From contig OX344763.1 of assembly GCA_947034895.1 (NCBI GenBank), positions 31,309,025-31,373,024 of the forward strand: a stretch of 64,000 bases of DNA, written 5' to 3'. A program made the translations under genes and the position numbers. The notes under the pieces are model-generated. The model saw nothing but the letters and a program-made list of their open reading frames with translations. It was not told the DNA's origin and ran no database searches. This DNA comes from Rhytidiadelphus loreus. Lineage: Eukaryota > Streptophyta > Bryopsida > Hypnales > Hylocomiaceae. Every line of letters begins with the position of its first letter. Positions within the stretch are counted from its first letter, which is position 1. Below, one piece after another: positions 22,101 to 33,678 of the stretch.

Positions 22101-24857
22101 CAAGCTTGCATCATTGATTCTCTAAGGACAACAATATTCGACCACCAGTACGTCAACCTAGAATTCACCACAACAACCGTATACTCATTGTCATTGAAAA
22201 ATGGAATATTTTTGTTTTTACAAATTTTCAATTGCACTTGTGATTGTTTGTACAACATTTACTTAACACCATCTTTAAAGACTCTATTCTTTTGAAGATT
22301 TGAGTGCATATACAAAACTTGAAAAACAATTAGAAAATGTTTAAATTATTATTGAATTAGAAAGCGGAGAAAATTTTGTTTTCTTATGCTCTTGTATAGT
22401 GTTATTGAGAACAAATGTTTGGCAATTAGGCTTTAACTTCTATCATTAAAGACTATGTAGGAGTGATTGATATTTGATAATTTTAATTCTCACCTTGGAA
22501 CATCATTCCCACACGCCCGAACTGCCACAACGAGGCCCTGAATGGAGTTTCTGGCACAGCTTGCACGTCTTTCTAGGCTCCAATGTTGGAACGCATACAC
22601 GTACAAGCGTGCAAGGCGGCGAGCAGGAGTGTGCACCTTATGAGCGGAGCTTGTATGCTCAGTAGTGACAGAGTATAGGGCAACTTCAATGGCGGCAGTG
22701 TCTCTTAACTCGTCTTCACATTTTAACATCTTTTCTTTTAGACAGTGAGCTATCTCCTTTCCTTTCTCTTGATATGCAATTGCCTTTGCTTCAGCAGCTG
22801 CAACTTTGGACCTCAATTCCTCTATGGCCCGTTTCTCAACCATGGCCATTTTAGCCCTCGCATCTCCGAGCACACTTCTATTTTGATCATCTACATCTAG
22901 CTTTTGCTTTTCCAAATCGGCCTTTGCAACGGCGGTCGGTTGCTGAAGTGAGGAACTTGTTGGCACTGCAAAGCTTCCACTATCAGGAAGTGAGGAGCTT
23001 CTATGTAGAGGCAACTCTGAATTACGGCTCTCGAATGGTTGATCATCCTTAGACTCCTTCTTTGCTACATAAGCGGTAGCAGCTGCCACTACTGGTGATA
23101 CACCTAATTCGGTGGAGGCTTTGGTTGTTGTGTTAATTACAGATTTTCCAAGGGCCTCATTAGTCTTTACAGCTGATGATGCTATGTCAGTGGTCTTGAT
23201 TCCAGATGATATTGGCACTGCTTCAAAATTCTTCTCTAAAGGATTATTTCTCACTGCTTCAAAGTTCTTCCCTGTAGAAGTGCTTTTCTCTGCTTCAAAG
23301 TTCTTCCATGTAGGAGTATTTTTCACTACTTCAATGTTCTTCCCTGTAGAAGTATTTCTCAGTACTTCAAGGTTTTTCCCTGTAGGAATATTTCGTATTG
23401 CATCAATGTTCTTTTCAGCTGATGTCCTTACTTCCTCCACATTTTTCTTAGCTGCTTCAATATTTTTTGCTAATGCTGCTGCAGCAGTTTTTCTTGGAGG
23501 TTCTGGCAGACCAAGCAATTTTTCCCGCATTTCTTCCTCGGATAATTTTGGTATCTCCATCTTGCTCTTCGTTGTTTCCCAACTAACCTAGAATCAAGGA
23601 ATCGTCACTTTTAAAAATAAAAATAAAGTTAAAGATTTGTTGTTGACTATTCTATGTAATCTAAGAAACGTTCCAAACTTCCATGATATTATAGTAGCAA
23701 TCTCAAACTCCTCCATTGATTCCTCTGAGAATCATTCATTGTTTTAGATTGCATTTTTCTACTAGAATCCATTTTTATTTTATTTTGTAATTTTTGATGA
23801 CATGTGGGATATAAAAAAAGTGTTTTCTTCACACTTAACCATTTAAGAATAGAAAGTAAAATATTTTATCAATTAATCATATATAAAAATGTTATTAATA
23901 TTAATAAAAATGTTAAAAATATCAATAAAATAGGAAAGATGTTATTACTCCACATTTGGCACAAATAAGGAATATATAATCAATTGATAATGTTCCTACA
24001 TTGACGTCAAAGATTACCTTTGTGATAGAGGAACTACCAGAAGTTTGACCATAGGATGACCTTGCAGGAGGTGACCCAGACCTGGACCGAGCTATAACAG
24101 GATTTGAAGACATCAATTTGAATGTACTCGTGGAAGTTTGATTTGTAGAAAGTAGCTTTTGTCGATCAACAACTGCTTTTGTTCCAGCATTCTTTGATTC
24201 ATCGTTTGATGATCGAGGAGAGTCTTCATCATCGGTGAATGAGTCTATTGATTCATGTTCATCATCTGAATCATCACTTTCAGGCAAAAAGTAGCTCGTT
24301 CTATGAGGAAGGGCTCCAGTAATTGATGACCTACCACCAGACGAAGGTCTTCTAGAAAATATTGAAGGAGACGAAGGAAGTCTCCCACTAGAAGAAACCC
24401 TTAAAGACAATGTGGGATCTCCTTCAACATGAGTTCCTGAAAGGCCAATGGCCAGTGGGATGCTGGTGCTTTGTGGTCCAATTGCATTCCCAAATTGAGA
24501 TAGGTCAAGCTCTCCAATGGCAAGTTGTCTAGATATCTTTACCACTTTTGCACTCTCGTCCTCAAGTAACGCAAAAGACACAATCTTCTTCAGAAACTCT
24601 CCAGATTTCCTTTCAAATAGAGTAGCTGGAAGCACGAAACTCTCATTGAAAACAACTCTACCACCATCTAAACCTCCAATAGAAGGCATTGCGCTCTTTG
24701 TGGTTCCAGAGTAACTTCTTCCTCGACGCCAAGCCAACAACAAGGGAATGGGTGCGCCATCACTTTGCGCTTGAGCTGAAGTCCAAGGCTTTATATCCTC
24801 GACAAAGATGTCAAACTCAAACTTCACGGGTGAGCCCTTCTGGCCTCTGAAAAACAT
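16180..24857 (-). CDS. NT-C2 domain protein (EEIG1/EHBP1 N-terminal type) with DIL-like C-terminal region, 1,176 aa
   Basis: Plant members of this family are poorly characterised; the NT-C2 domain is a lipid-binding C2 variant tied to membrane or cytoskeleton attachment. Exons read: 24857-24018, 23587-22494, 22157-21845, 20748-20410, 19146-18973, 18432-18247, 18075-17962, 17442-17329, 16536-16180, totalling 3,531 nt, exactly 1,177 codons with stop. Order in the protein: NT-C2 (about 1-145, KFEFDIFVEDIKPW ... GGRVVFNESFVLPATLF); a Ser- and Asp-rich linker; a 12-residue repeat array; a charged helix, probably coiled coil; KVHTPARRLARLYVYA; CGNDVPRLTYWWSN; KVETWIHGRILECVWWQ; DRLDVAMFNGILR; LPIPAGALTFGAG; two copies of an MLPKDM segment; and LIRRILCNFVNDEFAPDPI. 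The last exon ends TARYQLLKEVW. Two exons encode the related MLPKDM segments, which I remember as single in other plants. Family identification is confident; function is not. Confidence 0.85.
17962..18432 (-). other. Duplicated exon pair in the NT-C2 gene
   Basis: Exon 18432-18247 ends with FSLLKATSELFMLPKDMIDMA followed by MRRD. Exon 18075-17962 encodes FVLLRAAGDLLMLPKDMLMD followed by SVRKE. The two segments are clearly related, both exons are phase 0 at each end (186 and 114 nt), and the next exon starts VCPQLKLPLIRR. The second exon could therefore be skipped without breaking the frame. I remember other plant members as having one such segment, which suggests a tandem exon duplication and possible cassette splicing. 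Confidence 0.6.
23223..23438 (-). repeat. Coding minisatellite: six 36-bp units in NT-C2 exon 2
   Basis: Six consecutive 36-bp units begin TCAA(A/T/G)(G/A)TT on the plus strand. On the coding strand they give 12-residue repeats around (G/E)KN(F/I/L)EA(V)(R/K)N, for example TGKNLEVLRN and TGKNFEAVRN. The outermost units are the most diverged. The array keeps the reading frame and is probably an unstructured, length-variable linker between the NT-C2 domain and the coiled coil. Confidence 0.85.
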
Positions 24858-27800
24858 GGCTCTATAGACAATACTTAGAGCACACTCATTTTCAATCCAT
24901 GGTAAACAAAACCATGCAATACAACATGAGAGTTGTTTATAAAATTACCACCAATCCTTTGAAGAATCCTCAAAAAAAAACTTAATATCAAGCCATGTGA
25001 AGAAATCTTCAATTGCAAAATTCATCGTGCACTACACATGCCTCATCTATGTAAAGCCATGCAAGTATTATATATCAAACAATTATTTGTCTTCTGAATT
25101 GGTTTTGTTTCCACTCCATAATAGGATTTCTTTCCAAGATGTAATCTTAATGTGTTCCTATAATCAAACCCATTGTCCCAATTCCATGATCAAACATCGC
25201 ACCTCCACAATGCAAATTTGTCAAAGTAAATTCTACTATTGAATTGCTTTGGCATTATTGTCATTTGTTTTTAGTGAAGCAATAATACTAATTTCTATTA
25301 CCTACTTTCAATGATATTAATTTCTTCTTTGATGCTTCCTAAAGTACTAGAATTGAAGAGTGTCAAATTATAATTTTAAATCTTTCGGCAAAACATGCAC
25401 ATGGAACCTGACACGAAGCATCACTCATTGGAGTTGAAGCGTCTCAACTCCACATTCAATATGACGGTATCTTTGGTGAACTTTTCAAAATGGTAAATAT
25501 TGAATGTTGCTACATACAACAAGAAGAACTCACTTGTGATATGCAAACCAAACTATTAAAAAAAACTAATTCATGTGAACAACTTATTAAATGAAAACTC
25601 ATCACTTTGAAGGGTTTTAATCATTTCACATCAAAAAATTTATTTGAGTTGCAACAAGTTGCAATTCTAGACATCAATAAGAAATACAAGACCTCTTTAA
25701 TGTCACATCACATCCTTTGTTCTCTCACCAAACCCTAGAAACAAATTTATTTAGTTCAAAAGTAAATGAATTGAACTACTATAAAATCAACAATGATAAA
25801 GTATAGTATAAAAAAAAAGAGCACACTTTCGAAAGAGTGTGAAAGGGGAAATAATGTGCCAAATCATAACAATGGTTTCATATTATAATAAAGAACCATT
25901 ATAGTTGGACCTTGTTCAATTCTACTCAATCTAATCTACAATATATAGCTATGGTAGAACTACCCATAGTCGACCACTTAAGCTATTTTGCACATAATTT
26001 GGAGCAGTAGAAATCAATGTAAATTTACTACCCTATAGAAAGATAGAAATGAGGGGCATTGACAATTTTTTGTAATTTTTTCCCTTAAATTCAAATTACT
26101 ATGAATTTTGGAAGCCAAAATGTTGGTCTCAACCCATATCCAATATATAGTCTTCAACCCTTTTTTTTTGGGCGAAATGGAGCTAGAAAGCACCATTTCA
26201 TAGTGAAAATCTTTTTTTTGCCAAAAAAGTTTCAATCTAATTTAAAATATGGATGAAATTGTCAAATTTGGATGAAAAAGTGTATGAATTTGATTGAAAA
26301 GTATTTTATGGTACAAAAGATGGATGTGCAAAGAAATAAAATACTTCACCAAATTTTAAGTGATTGCCATCCAGGCACTTTTTAAAATAAAATAAAAAGG
26401 GCTGATAGTCTTCAAATTATGATAGTCTTCAAATTAAGATCATTCCATAACTACTTTCCCACTCACTACTTCCTACTTTCTTCCTACATCAGGACATGTG
26501 TCATGACTTTATAGTCCCATCCTTGCTAAGAAGAAAAAATCACATTCCAAACTTTGGTAAAAACCTATTCTAGCCTTGGTTGGAAATAGCTACACCCTAT
26601 AGGCTAGGTATGGATCTTTGGTTGATAATGGGTAGTTCTACCAAAATGCAATCCAATGTTGTATGAACTTTTATCCAATGAATAACTGCTACTTGTATAA
26701 ATATGAATTTCATTGAGGCTACTATGCACCCAAAAGAGGCAGTCATACATCTGGTTTGCCATTAGTTGTACCCCCTCTCCCAAAAATGAATAGGCCGTTG
26801 ATTTTTTTTTAAATGCTTCCCCCTCCAGAATGTCGTTGATTTCTCAAAATTTCTTAAGCCGTTGATCTTTGAGATTGAATCTAAGCCTTCCATCCAAATA
26901 TGAATATGGATACAAAATCAAGATATGGATACAGATATGGATATGGATACCAAAAAACAAATACAAATACATAATCACAATACAAATATTTGATATTGAA
27001 ATATTGTACAATCCAGATACAAAATACGATACACGAAGATAGGATATGGAATTTTCATTGTCCCATATTGTTTGTCATGTTAACATCATTTAAAAAATTA
27101 CAAGTAGGGAGAGGGGGGATGAAAATTTAAGAAATTAATTTTAATCAAATTTCTTTTTTAAACCCGGGGGTGGAGGGGAGTTTAAAATTAATTAATTAAA
27201 ATTTGGAGTGCATAGTGACAGAAGTGTCACTGTGCACCCAAAAGTGGCTGTAACAGGCTATGTGAGATTGTGAGATAATGTCAGGGTTACTTCGTACAAT
27301 CCGATGTCATGTTGGAAACTTTTGAATGTACCAATTCGACCAAGAATTTGATTGTTTTTGTTTGTCTTCGATGGTGACAGGGCAACGTCCTCATGGAAAC
27401 ACTGCAATCCCCATGTTACCGTCAGTTTGGGTTCACAAGGAGTTCTACAAACTACGGAGCAAATGTTGTCATCGATGCAATATCAACGTGGAAATGTGTA
27501 TATTGAATATGAAAACACCTGGAAATGCAACGTTGAGAAGGCTTTTACAGCATGGGTCGTATTCACAGACAATAGTCCTTATAACAACGAAATTCATTAG
27601 AATGTGGCATTGCACCTTCGAGAACAGTGATAACAGTTTTCTGAGTCAAATCAGGGTAATTCAAGCTTGACATCTCCCTTTACCACGAAAACGACTCTTA
27701 GCTTCAGGCACTCTGGGCTCTGACTTGTTCCACTTTGCTAGACATGTCAGGTCTCTCTTTTCTATTGCCAATTCAGAGCGTACACCATTCCAAATCATAC

Positions 27801-28102
27801 CTGAACATACTCGTCCTCAAACTCTCAATATTCAGCCACTTCCAATGTTACATTCATAGAATACACAAAACTGATGCCTACTCAGACAATGCAGAGAGTC
27901 AGACTACATCTTCACTTTTAAGACGAATGATATACCTCGGCAGTTCAAGACAAATGATGTGACACAAGCTACAGAACTCCTTCACGGAAACTGGCTCGAA
28001 ACACTCACTGGTTCCAAAAAAACTCAATAATTCATATACGAGAGCAGCATTCCAGAGCAAGCTTCAGAAAAAGAAGATGGAAAGAAAGGTTTGATTACAA
28101 CG
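24858..28102. other. Intergenic region upstream of the NT-C2 gene
   Basis: No gene is recognisable. The stretch is AT-rich up to about 27.2 kb, with a degenerate ATGGATA-type simple repeat around 26900-27020. From about 27.3 to 28.1 kb composition is more balanced and short overlapping plus-strand ORFs (27326-27670 and 27352-27600, different frames) occur, but neither resembles a family nor is spliced to anything visible. This balanced part may be 3' flanking DNA of the first eS12 gene. Confidence 0.4.
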
Positions 28103-28669
28103 CACTTCAGGAGCAGCAGGATTAAATGATAGCCAGTGAAAACACAATACAAAGGCAGACAGACTCGAAAGTCCGAAACCGAACAACAATAACCCTCCTC
28201 AAAAAAAATACTTCTACTGGCTCTTCACGTACTCACGAACCACGTTCAAACCCTCAGTCTCCTCGCCGTAGTCCTTCACCACAACGCAAGAGCAACCCAC
28301 AACCTTGCGAGCCTTGCCCTCGGAGTCGATCTTGCACAGGCCGGCCCACTCGCCAAGCTTCTTAGCACTCGGAACCGAAATCAGGTTCACGTTGTGCTCC
28401 TGGCAAAGCGCCTGCACCAGCTTCGTGTAGTCGGGCTGGTTGCAATCCTCCGCCAAAACGCACAGCTGCGCCGCGTGCTTCTCGATGGCCTTGGCGCTCT
28501 CGTGCAGACCCTTGGCCAGACCATCGTGCGCCAGCGCCTTCTTCAGCACCATCTGCAATCCCGTGAGGATGTCCATGGGCTCCCCGGGAACCGGCTCCGC
28601 CTCTGCCGCGGCGGGCACTTCGGGCTCGGCCACCACCTCCTCCTTGTCCGCCATAGCTCAAGATGAGAT
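28103..28669 (-). repeat. eS12 duplication unit, copy 1
   Basis: This 567-bp block matches 32963-33529 with an offset of 4,860 bp. I see only one or two differences by eye: one in the 3' UTR near 28118 and changes starting at the 5' UTR edge. It covers the whole eS12 coding sequence plus about 110 bp of 3' UTR. Similarity stops abruptly on both sides. Confidence 0.9.
28214..28654 (-). CDS. RPS12: Small-subunit ribosomal protein eS12 (RPS12), copy 1, 146 aa, intronless
   Basis: eS12 is a eukaryote-specific protein of the 40S subunit with a L7Ae/L30e-like fold. The protein begins [20 protein letters not shown], an acidic Ala/Pro/Glu-rich plant-type start, then [73 protein letters not shown] and the conserved [12 protein letters not shown], ending YVKSQ. 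Length and motifs fit a complete protein. The coding region is GC-rich against AT-rich surroundings, as expected for a highly expressed gene. Long ORFs on the other strand and in other frames are shadows. The coding sequence is identical in translation to the second copy 4.86 kb away. A double telo-box lies about 145 bp upstream. Confidence 0.96.
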   Translation of the reverse strand: MADKEEVVAEPEVPAAAEAEPVPGEPMDILTGLQMVLKKALAHDGLAKGLHESAKAIEKHAAQLCVLAEDCNQPDYTKLVQALCQEHNVNLISVPSAKKLGEWAGLCKIDSEGKARKVVGCSCVVVKDYGEETEGLNVVREYVKSQ

Positions 28670-28797
28670 GCAGGGAGTTGCACAATCACAAGCAGGGTTT
28701 GCGTGAAAAATTGCACAACCTCTCTTGTCCTCAAGGTTGCAGAAGAGCTCCGACAGTGCTGGAATTCCAAATATGAAGAGAACCACGCATGACGAAA

Positions 28798-28813
28798 GTT
28801 AGGGTTAGGGTTT
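28798..28813 (-). promoter_or_regulatory. Double telo-box in the eS12 copy 1 promoter
   Basis: The minus strand reads AAACCCTAACCCTAAC about 144-160 bp upstream of the start codon. Telo-boxes (AAACCCTAA) are well-known promoter elements of plant ribosomal-protein and translation genes. The second eS12 copy has the same double motif at nearly the same distance. Confidence 0.8.
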
Positions 28814-28822
28814 GTACGAAAG

Positions 28823-28841
28823 TTACCGGGCCTACCGGTAA
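28823..28841. promoter_or_regulatory. Palindrome TTACCGG-N5-CCGGTAA upstream of eS12 copy 1
   Basis: A perfect inverted repeat with 7-bp half sites and a 5-nt spacer (gccta), about 170-190 bp upstream of the eS12 start and 9 bp beyond the telo-box. It has the same half sites and spacing as the element upstream of the GDSL gene at 13067-13085. The second eS12 copy lacks the full palindrome; only a CGGTAAC word is seen near 33744. Confidence 0.5.
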
Positions 28842-28859
28842 CGTACATTCTCCATTCAC

Positions 28860-31800
28860 AACTTACCTTTTCCTTAACCCTGGAACGTCGGGACTCATTG
28901 CAGGAGAGCAATGAGCCCTGGAAAGTGAAAATGTTTGCAAGCACGGTGTACTAAAATCGCTGAGCTGCATGGAGGAAGTAACCGTAGGATCTCTCAGTTT
29001 AGCATCACAATTGATGATTGGTGCAAAAAAGTAGAAAAAAGCAGTAGCTACTGTGCAGATCATGAGCTTTGACCACCGGCATTCAGACGTTGACCTTCAC
29101 GGACAGGTGCTCCGATCAATACATATGACATGATTGCGGATTGCCAGGTGCTTTGAAAATTATGAGGAAAATTGCAGTGTGTAGGATACAATGCTAAGAA
29201 TGGCACTACGAATTCCTTACTGATGCTTTTGCCAGGACTTCAGAAATATGCAGCTTGCAATGCAAAGGCCTCTAAAGAGCGACTAAACAGACGTGATTTC
29301 TACTGTGCTGACCACGTCCCGTTTCCTTGGCCCGTTCAGGAATATACAACACATTCCTGGCATGCCGAAGCAACCACCCAGTTCACAATAATGTTATAAA
29401 AGAAACTAATGATGTCATTGTCCTCAAAGCTTCCGTCATCGAGGCTCCATTGGAGATCTCACATTTCACTGACAAAGAATTTGATCCTGTTTTCTTGTGA
29501 CACAGGGCATTCCCATTTTTACTTCTAGTATATTATATTGTTGCAGCTGCTTCTCTTTGTGGCACGTGGCTAAGAGGTGTTATTTCCCTTTGTTTTGTAC
29601 ATCACTCCAGAGAAAGTACAAAGCTCTTGTGAACACTTTTCCATGAGTCCCTACAAAATTTTTGAATTTAAAATGAAACCACTGAGGAATGCTCAACGCC
29701 TACTGCCCCACTTTAAGTTCTGGGTCGGGCAAGATCATTTTATGACATTCAAGAGCTCGGGCACCTTCAAATTCCTCCCAAAACTAGACATACTTGGCTA
29801 CTTCTATTTTTCTCTCCCAGCTGCGCACATCAATAGTGTCACCACCAGATTGAATGCAAGTAGAATTCATGCCTCTACTTAGGGAAAATTGGATGAATGA
29901 TATCTCCTTGTCCTCTGTCCGCTGTGCCTCTCTGACTCTGTACGTCGTCCAATTTTTGGACGTTGGAGCGGTTCTGGGTTAAATATGATACCCAAATTGC
30001 ATTTGTTTGGTGCCATAAAGGAATTGAATCAACATTGAGATGTACTAGTTCCGATGCGTCTCCTATGGGCTTTTTCATTTGCCTGATCTGATACAACTTT
30101 AATAAATGTATGAAATTCTTTTTCTAATATTGGATTTTTTTATGTTAATTAGTACTAGTATTAGTTTCCTAAACATTGTTAAAGACCCTAACAAACATGA
30201 AAACATTCCTTTGTGTAATTTTCTAGATACCTAAACTCTCTTATATTATAAAGGGAGACTTCTATGACTAGTTGTGAGATCATTTTCTCATCAAAAACCA
30301 CTCAAATTGTCATTTCCAATGCAAACAACAAAAAATTTAATCAATTGTTTATTTTCCATATCCAAGCTCGGGACCTTGCACTTGACTAGTATGAAAATGT
30401 GTAGAAGAATTTTCAAAAACTTTGATTGCATCAATCATGAGATATATTGAGGTGTTTAACTTACAATGAAGAAAATAAGTTTTTTTGCTCCTAGCCTAAC
30501 TAGATTATAAGGCTTTGAATCTTCTTAACTTATAATTTTCACACTACAAATTGTGAATTAAATTTTTTTTATGTTGAAGAATTAAGTTGAGAGTTTGGAA
30601 AAACATTCACCTTTCCTTCTATGATTTTCATTCTTTAAAAAAGTGTTAAGCCAAAGCAAATACAATATAGAAGGAAAAAAATAAATTGTTGATAGCTCTA
30701 AGATGGAAATGAAACACACTGTTTCCAATAGTGAGATTGGTCTAGAAAACAAACTAAAACATGAAAAACTTTTTTTTGAAAAATTGTTAAAATTGCTATC
30801 CAAACCTTGAAAAGTCCCTTGAGGAAACTTTGGGGACTTTAGGAATAATGTTATGAATCCATCTTCCATCTCACGTAGACATGCACCACATTTTGGGATA
30901 CAAATTGCACCCAACTGTTATCAACAATTCAATTGAATTTGAAATCTTAACCTCATATGTTTTATGTTTTCTTCCTAGGTGTGAATGTCTATATCTTGAC
31001 CCTAAAGTTCTATGGGTGTTTTTTGGAACAAAATTGTCACAAACAACACATGTTGACAACAAGGTAGAGTTGTTAATTTTGCAATCTCTTTTGCAATAGG
31101 ATCTTGTACATGACTTGAATGTCTACTTGTCCACTAATTTTTAAGGCCTAAATCTTTAGCATTTTAAAGATCATAATGTTCAAAGAAGCACAATAAGCTT
31201 TTTCCAATCATTCCAAAAGGTGAAGTTTCAACTCTGAACCTTTTAAAGAAAAAATACTTGCCTTTTTGCTAGTTGAGGACTTTGATCAAATGTTAGAAAA
31301 TTGATTTGGAATTACCAAAAAAACTCAAATTATCTAACATTTAATCAAATTTGCAAGGCAGTGGGTTGCTCTTGTGTGATTTCATCAAATTGATTTTTTA
31401 AATTTAATTTTCACAATTTTGAAAAAAAAAAATTTGTAAAGTTTAGATGGTTTTCTACAACATTTTCACGGTTGATGTTTAAATTCTATGTTAGATTTAT
31501 TAGCAATTTAGTTGTTTTACATTCTTCCACATAATGATTATTCAAAGGGATGAAAATGAAGATTTTTTTTCTTGTTTTTTATGTATAGTCAAATCAATTT
31601 GACCGAATGTTAGAAAATTTGATTTAAGAAATTATTTTTTCAATTTTAAAAAACACTTCTCTTTGTTGCCTAAAAGTTCAAAGAAATATAAAAGATGATA
31701 TAATTATCCAACCATAAACTTTTTTGTTTGCAAATTGGTTGGTTGAAAGCATACAAGAAATTCCCATTCAACATTCAAGTTTCAAAATATATTGTCAAGA

Positions 31801-32962
31801 ACTATATTCATAGGAACATGTCCAAAATGCAAAAAACTATTTGGGATTATATAATCCCTACCAAAATAAAGTATTGCAATTGGAGGGGAGTATAATCAGC
31901 TTACTTATAAAACACATATATTTCTAACAACATCATGCTATATAAGTTACAAACAATATATTTTTAGCAACATCATGAGTTTGAAGCCCATGATGTTGCT
32001 AGAAATATATTGTTTGTATACAGGAGTTTAACCCTGGAACACCATGTGGGTGACCCTAGAAATCATCCTTTTGGACGTTGTATGCATCATTTTCTTCAGA
32101 AAAACACCTGCACTTCTGTCTTACATAGAAAATTTCTGTCATTGAAAATTTACTGTCCATAGTGACGCTACAGGGTTAAGATATGCACCCGAGGAATCAA
32201 TGTAGTGTCCCCATAGGGTCTAACGATGAAAGATTCATCATCTTCATGACCATGGATTGCAGGAGAAGACGATTACAACACCTGGACATATGAAAATGTT
32301 TATCATGTAGTCAAATTCAAGTCAAACTCAACTAGAGAGAGGCATGATGCAGGCATAATCGTTGTTAGTGCAAAATTCTGAACATGAAAAGAAATGTTCG
32401 TAGCCGACATCTGAAGGCAGAATCACATTTTCGGATCACAGCTTGATTGAGCACATCAGTAAGAGGACAGCCCTATGAACACTTACCAAAACTCTCTTTT
32501 CCAGAAGCCTATGCTTGTATTCACAGATTCTGTGGTTATTGGTAAACATCGAAGTTAAAAAGCATTGCAATACCGCCGACGCCACTAAGTGCACCATACA
32601 GAGGGGTCGTATACATCAAAAGCAAGGCAGCGACAACCTCGAGAATGTCAAACACTACAGTTTCTCATGCATACCCTTCATGAATTGCCAACGCTGACAA
32701 TTGCCTCACAAAATATAAGAAAACACAAACAGCACACTTCCAAGACAGACGGCAATAACCATTAACAAACTATCCTGACCAGTAGACCTAAACCACAATT
32801 GAACATCTGTACAAAGGGACATAATCAAGAAATATTTACCATCTTCTTTCAAAAACAATCCACATACTCCCATGAATTCCTCAACAAGAATGCCAACTAC
32901 ACTGTCATTCAGAAAAGCAGTACGAAGTATGCAAAAAAAAGAAGTGTGCAAAAAAAAATTTA
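28860..32962. other. Spacer between the two eS12 genes
   Basis: About 4.1 kb without a recognisable gene. The first kilobase or so (to about 30.0 kb) is of mixed composition; 30.1-32.0 kb is very AT-rich. From about 32.0 kb the sequence is again balanced but shows no splice-linked coding. A strong short hairpin at 31948-32018 is listed separately. Short ORFs of 60-110 codons match nothing I know. Confidence 0.45.
31948..32018. repeat. Inverted repeat, ~30-bp arms with an ~11-nt loop
   Basis: The left arm (about 31948-31977) runs ACAAACAATATATTT... to AGCAACATCATG. The right arm (about 31989-32018) is its reverse complement with one mismatch. The loop is agtttgaagcc. A diverged third copy of the arm (ATATATTTCTAACAACATCATG) lies just upstream at about 31916-31937. 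This may be a MITE remnant or a small foldback transcript. Confidence 0.75.
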
Positions 32963-33529
32963 CACTTCAGGAGCAGCTGGATTAAATGATAGCCAGTGAA
33001 AACACAATACAAAGGCAGACAGACTCGAAAGTCCGAAACCGAACAACAATAACCCTCCTCAAAAAAAATACTTCTACTGGCTCTTCACGTACTCACGAAC
33101 CACGTTCAAACCCTCAGTCTCCTCGCCGTAGTCCTTCACCACAACGCAAGAGCAACCCACAACCTTGCGAGCCTTGCCCTCGGAGTCGATCTTGCACAGG
33201 CCGGCCCACTCGCCAAGCTTCTTAGCACTCGGAACCGAAATCAGGTTCACGTTGTGCTCCTGGCAAAGCGCCTGCACCAGCTTCGTGTAGTCGGGCTGGT
33301 TGCAATCCTCCGCCAAAACGCACAGCTGCGCCGCGTGCTTCTCGATGGCCTTGGCGCTCTCGTGCAGACCCTTGGCCAGACCATCGTGCGCCAGCGCCTT
33401 CTTCAGCACCATCTGCAATCCCGTGAGGATGTCCATGGGCTCCCCGGGAACCGGCTCCGCCTCTGCCGCGGCGGGCACTTCGGGCTCGGCCACCACCTCC
33501 TCCTTGTCCGCCATAGCTCAAGACGAGCT
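32963..33529 (-). repeat. eS12 duplication unit, copy 2
   Basis: Partner of the block at 28103-28669, offset 4,860 bp. The match ends near AGCTCAAGA just 5' of the start codon on one side and in the 3' UTR on the other. Outside it only short promoter words are shared: a CAACCTCTCTT(G/C)TCCTCAAGGTTG segment and the telo-boxes. Confidence 0.9.
33074..33514 (-). CDS. RPS12: Small-subunit ribosomal protein eS12 (RPS12), copy 2, 146 aa, intronless
   Basis: The translation is identical to copy 1 (28214-28654), with the same acidic N-terminus, the L7Ae-like core and the [12 protein letters not shown] motif. No disabling change is present, so both copies look functional. This copy has its own promoter with a double telo-box about 149 bp upstream and no A-rich scar at its 3' boundary. 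That argues against a processed retrocopy and for tandem duplication, with sequence identity kept by recent origin or gene conversion. Confidence 0.95.
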   Translation of the reverse strand: MADKEEVVAEPEVPAAAEAEPVPGEPMDILTGLQMVLKKALAHDGLAKGLHESAKAIEKHAAQLCVLAEDCNQPDYTKLVQALCQEHNVNLISVPSAKKLGEWAGLCKIDSEGKARKVVGCSCVVVKDYGEETEGLNVVREYVKSQ

Positions 33530-33662
33530 GAATTTGCGATGCAAAATTAAAAAAGTACAGCACGGGAGTTGCGCCAACCTCTCTTCTCCTCAAGGTTGAC
33601 GGTGTGAAGACCTCACGCATTCTGTGAAGTTTGTATATGTACAGGCAACTGGGACGTCAATA

Positions 33663-33678
33663 TTAGGGTTAGGGTTTT
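33663..33678 (-). promoter_or_regulatory. Double telo-box in the eS12 copy 2 promoter
   Basis: The minus strand reads AAAACCCTAACCCTAA, about 149-164 bp upstream of the start codon. This nearly matches the position of the element in copy 1 although the DNA around it has diverged, suggesting the site is under selection. Confidence 0.8.

Noticed and set aside
27326..27670. Two overlapping plus-strand ORFs (114 and 82 codons)
   Set aside because: Different frames over the same DNA, neither with family resemblance nor splice partners.
28362..28706. Antisense and alternate-frame ORFs over eS12 (also at 33222-33620)
   Set aside because: GC-rich coding DNA leaves other frames open; the eS12 frame is the recognised one.
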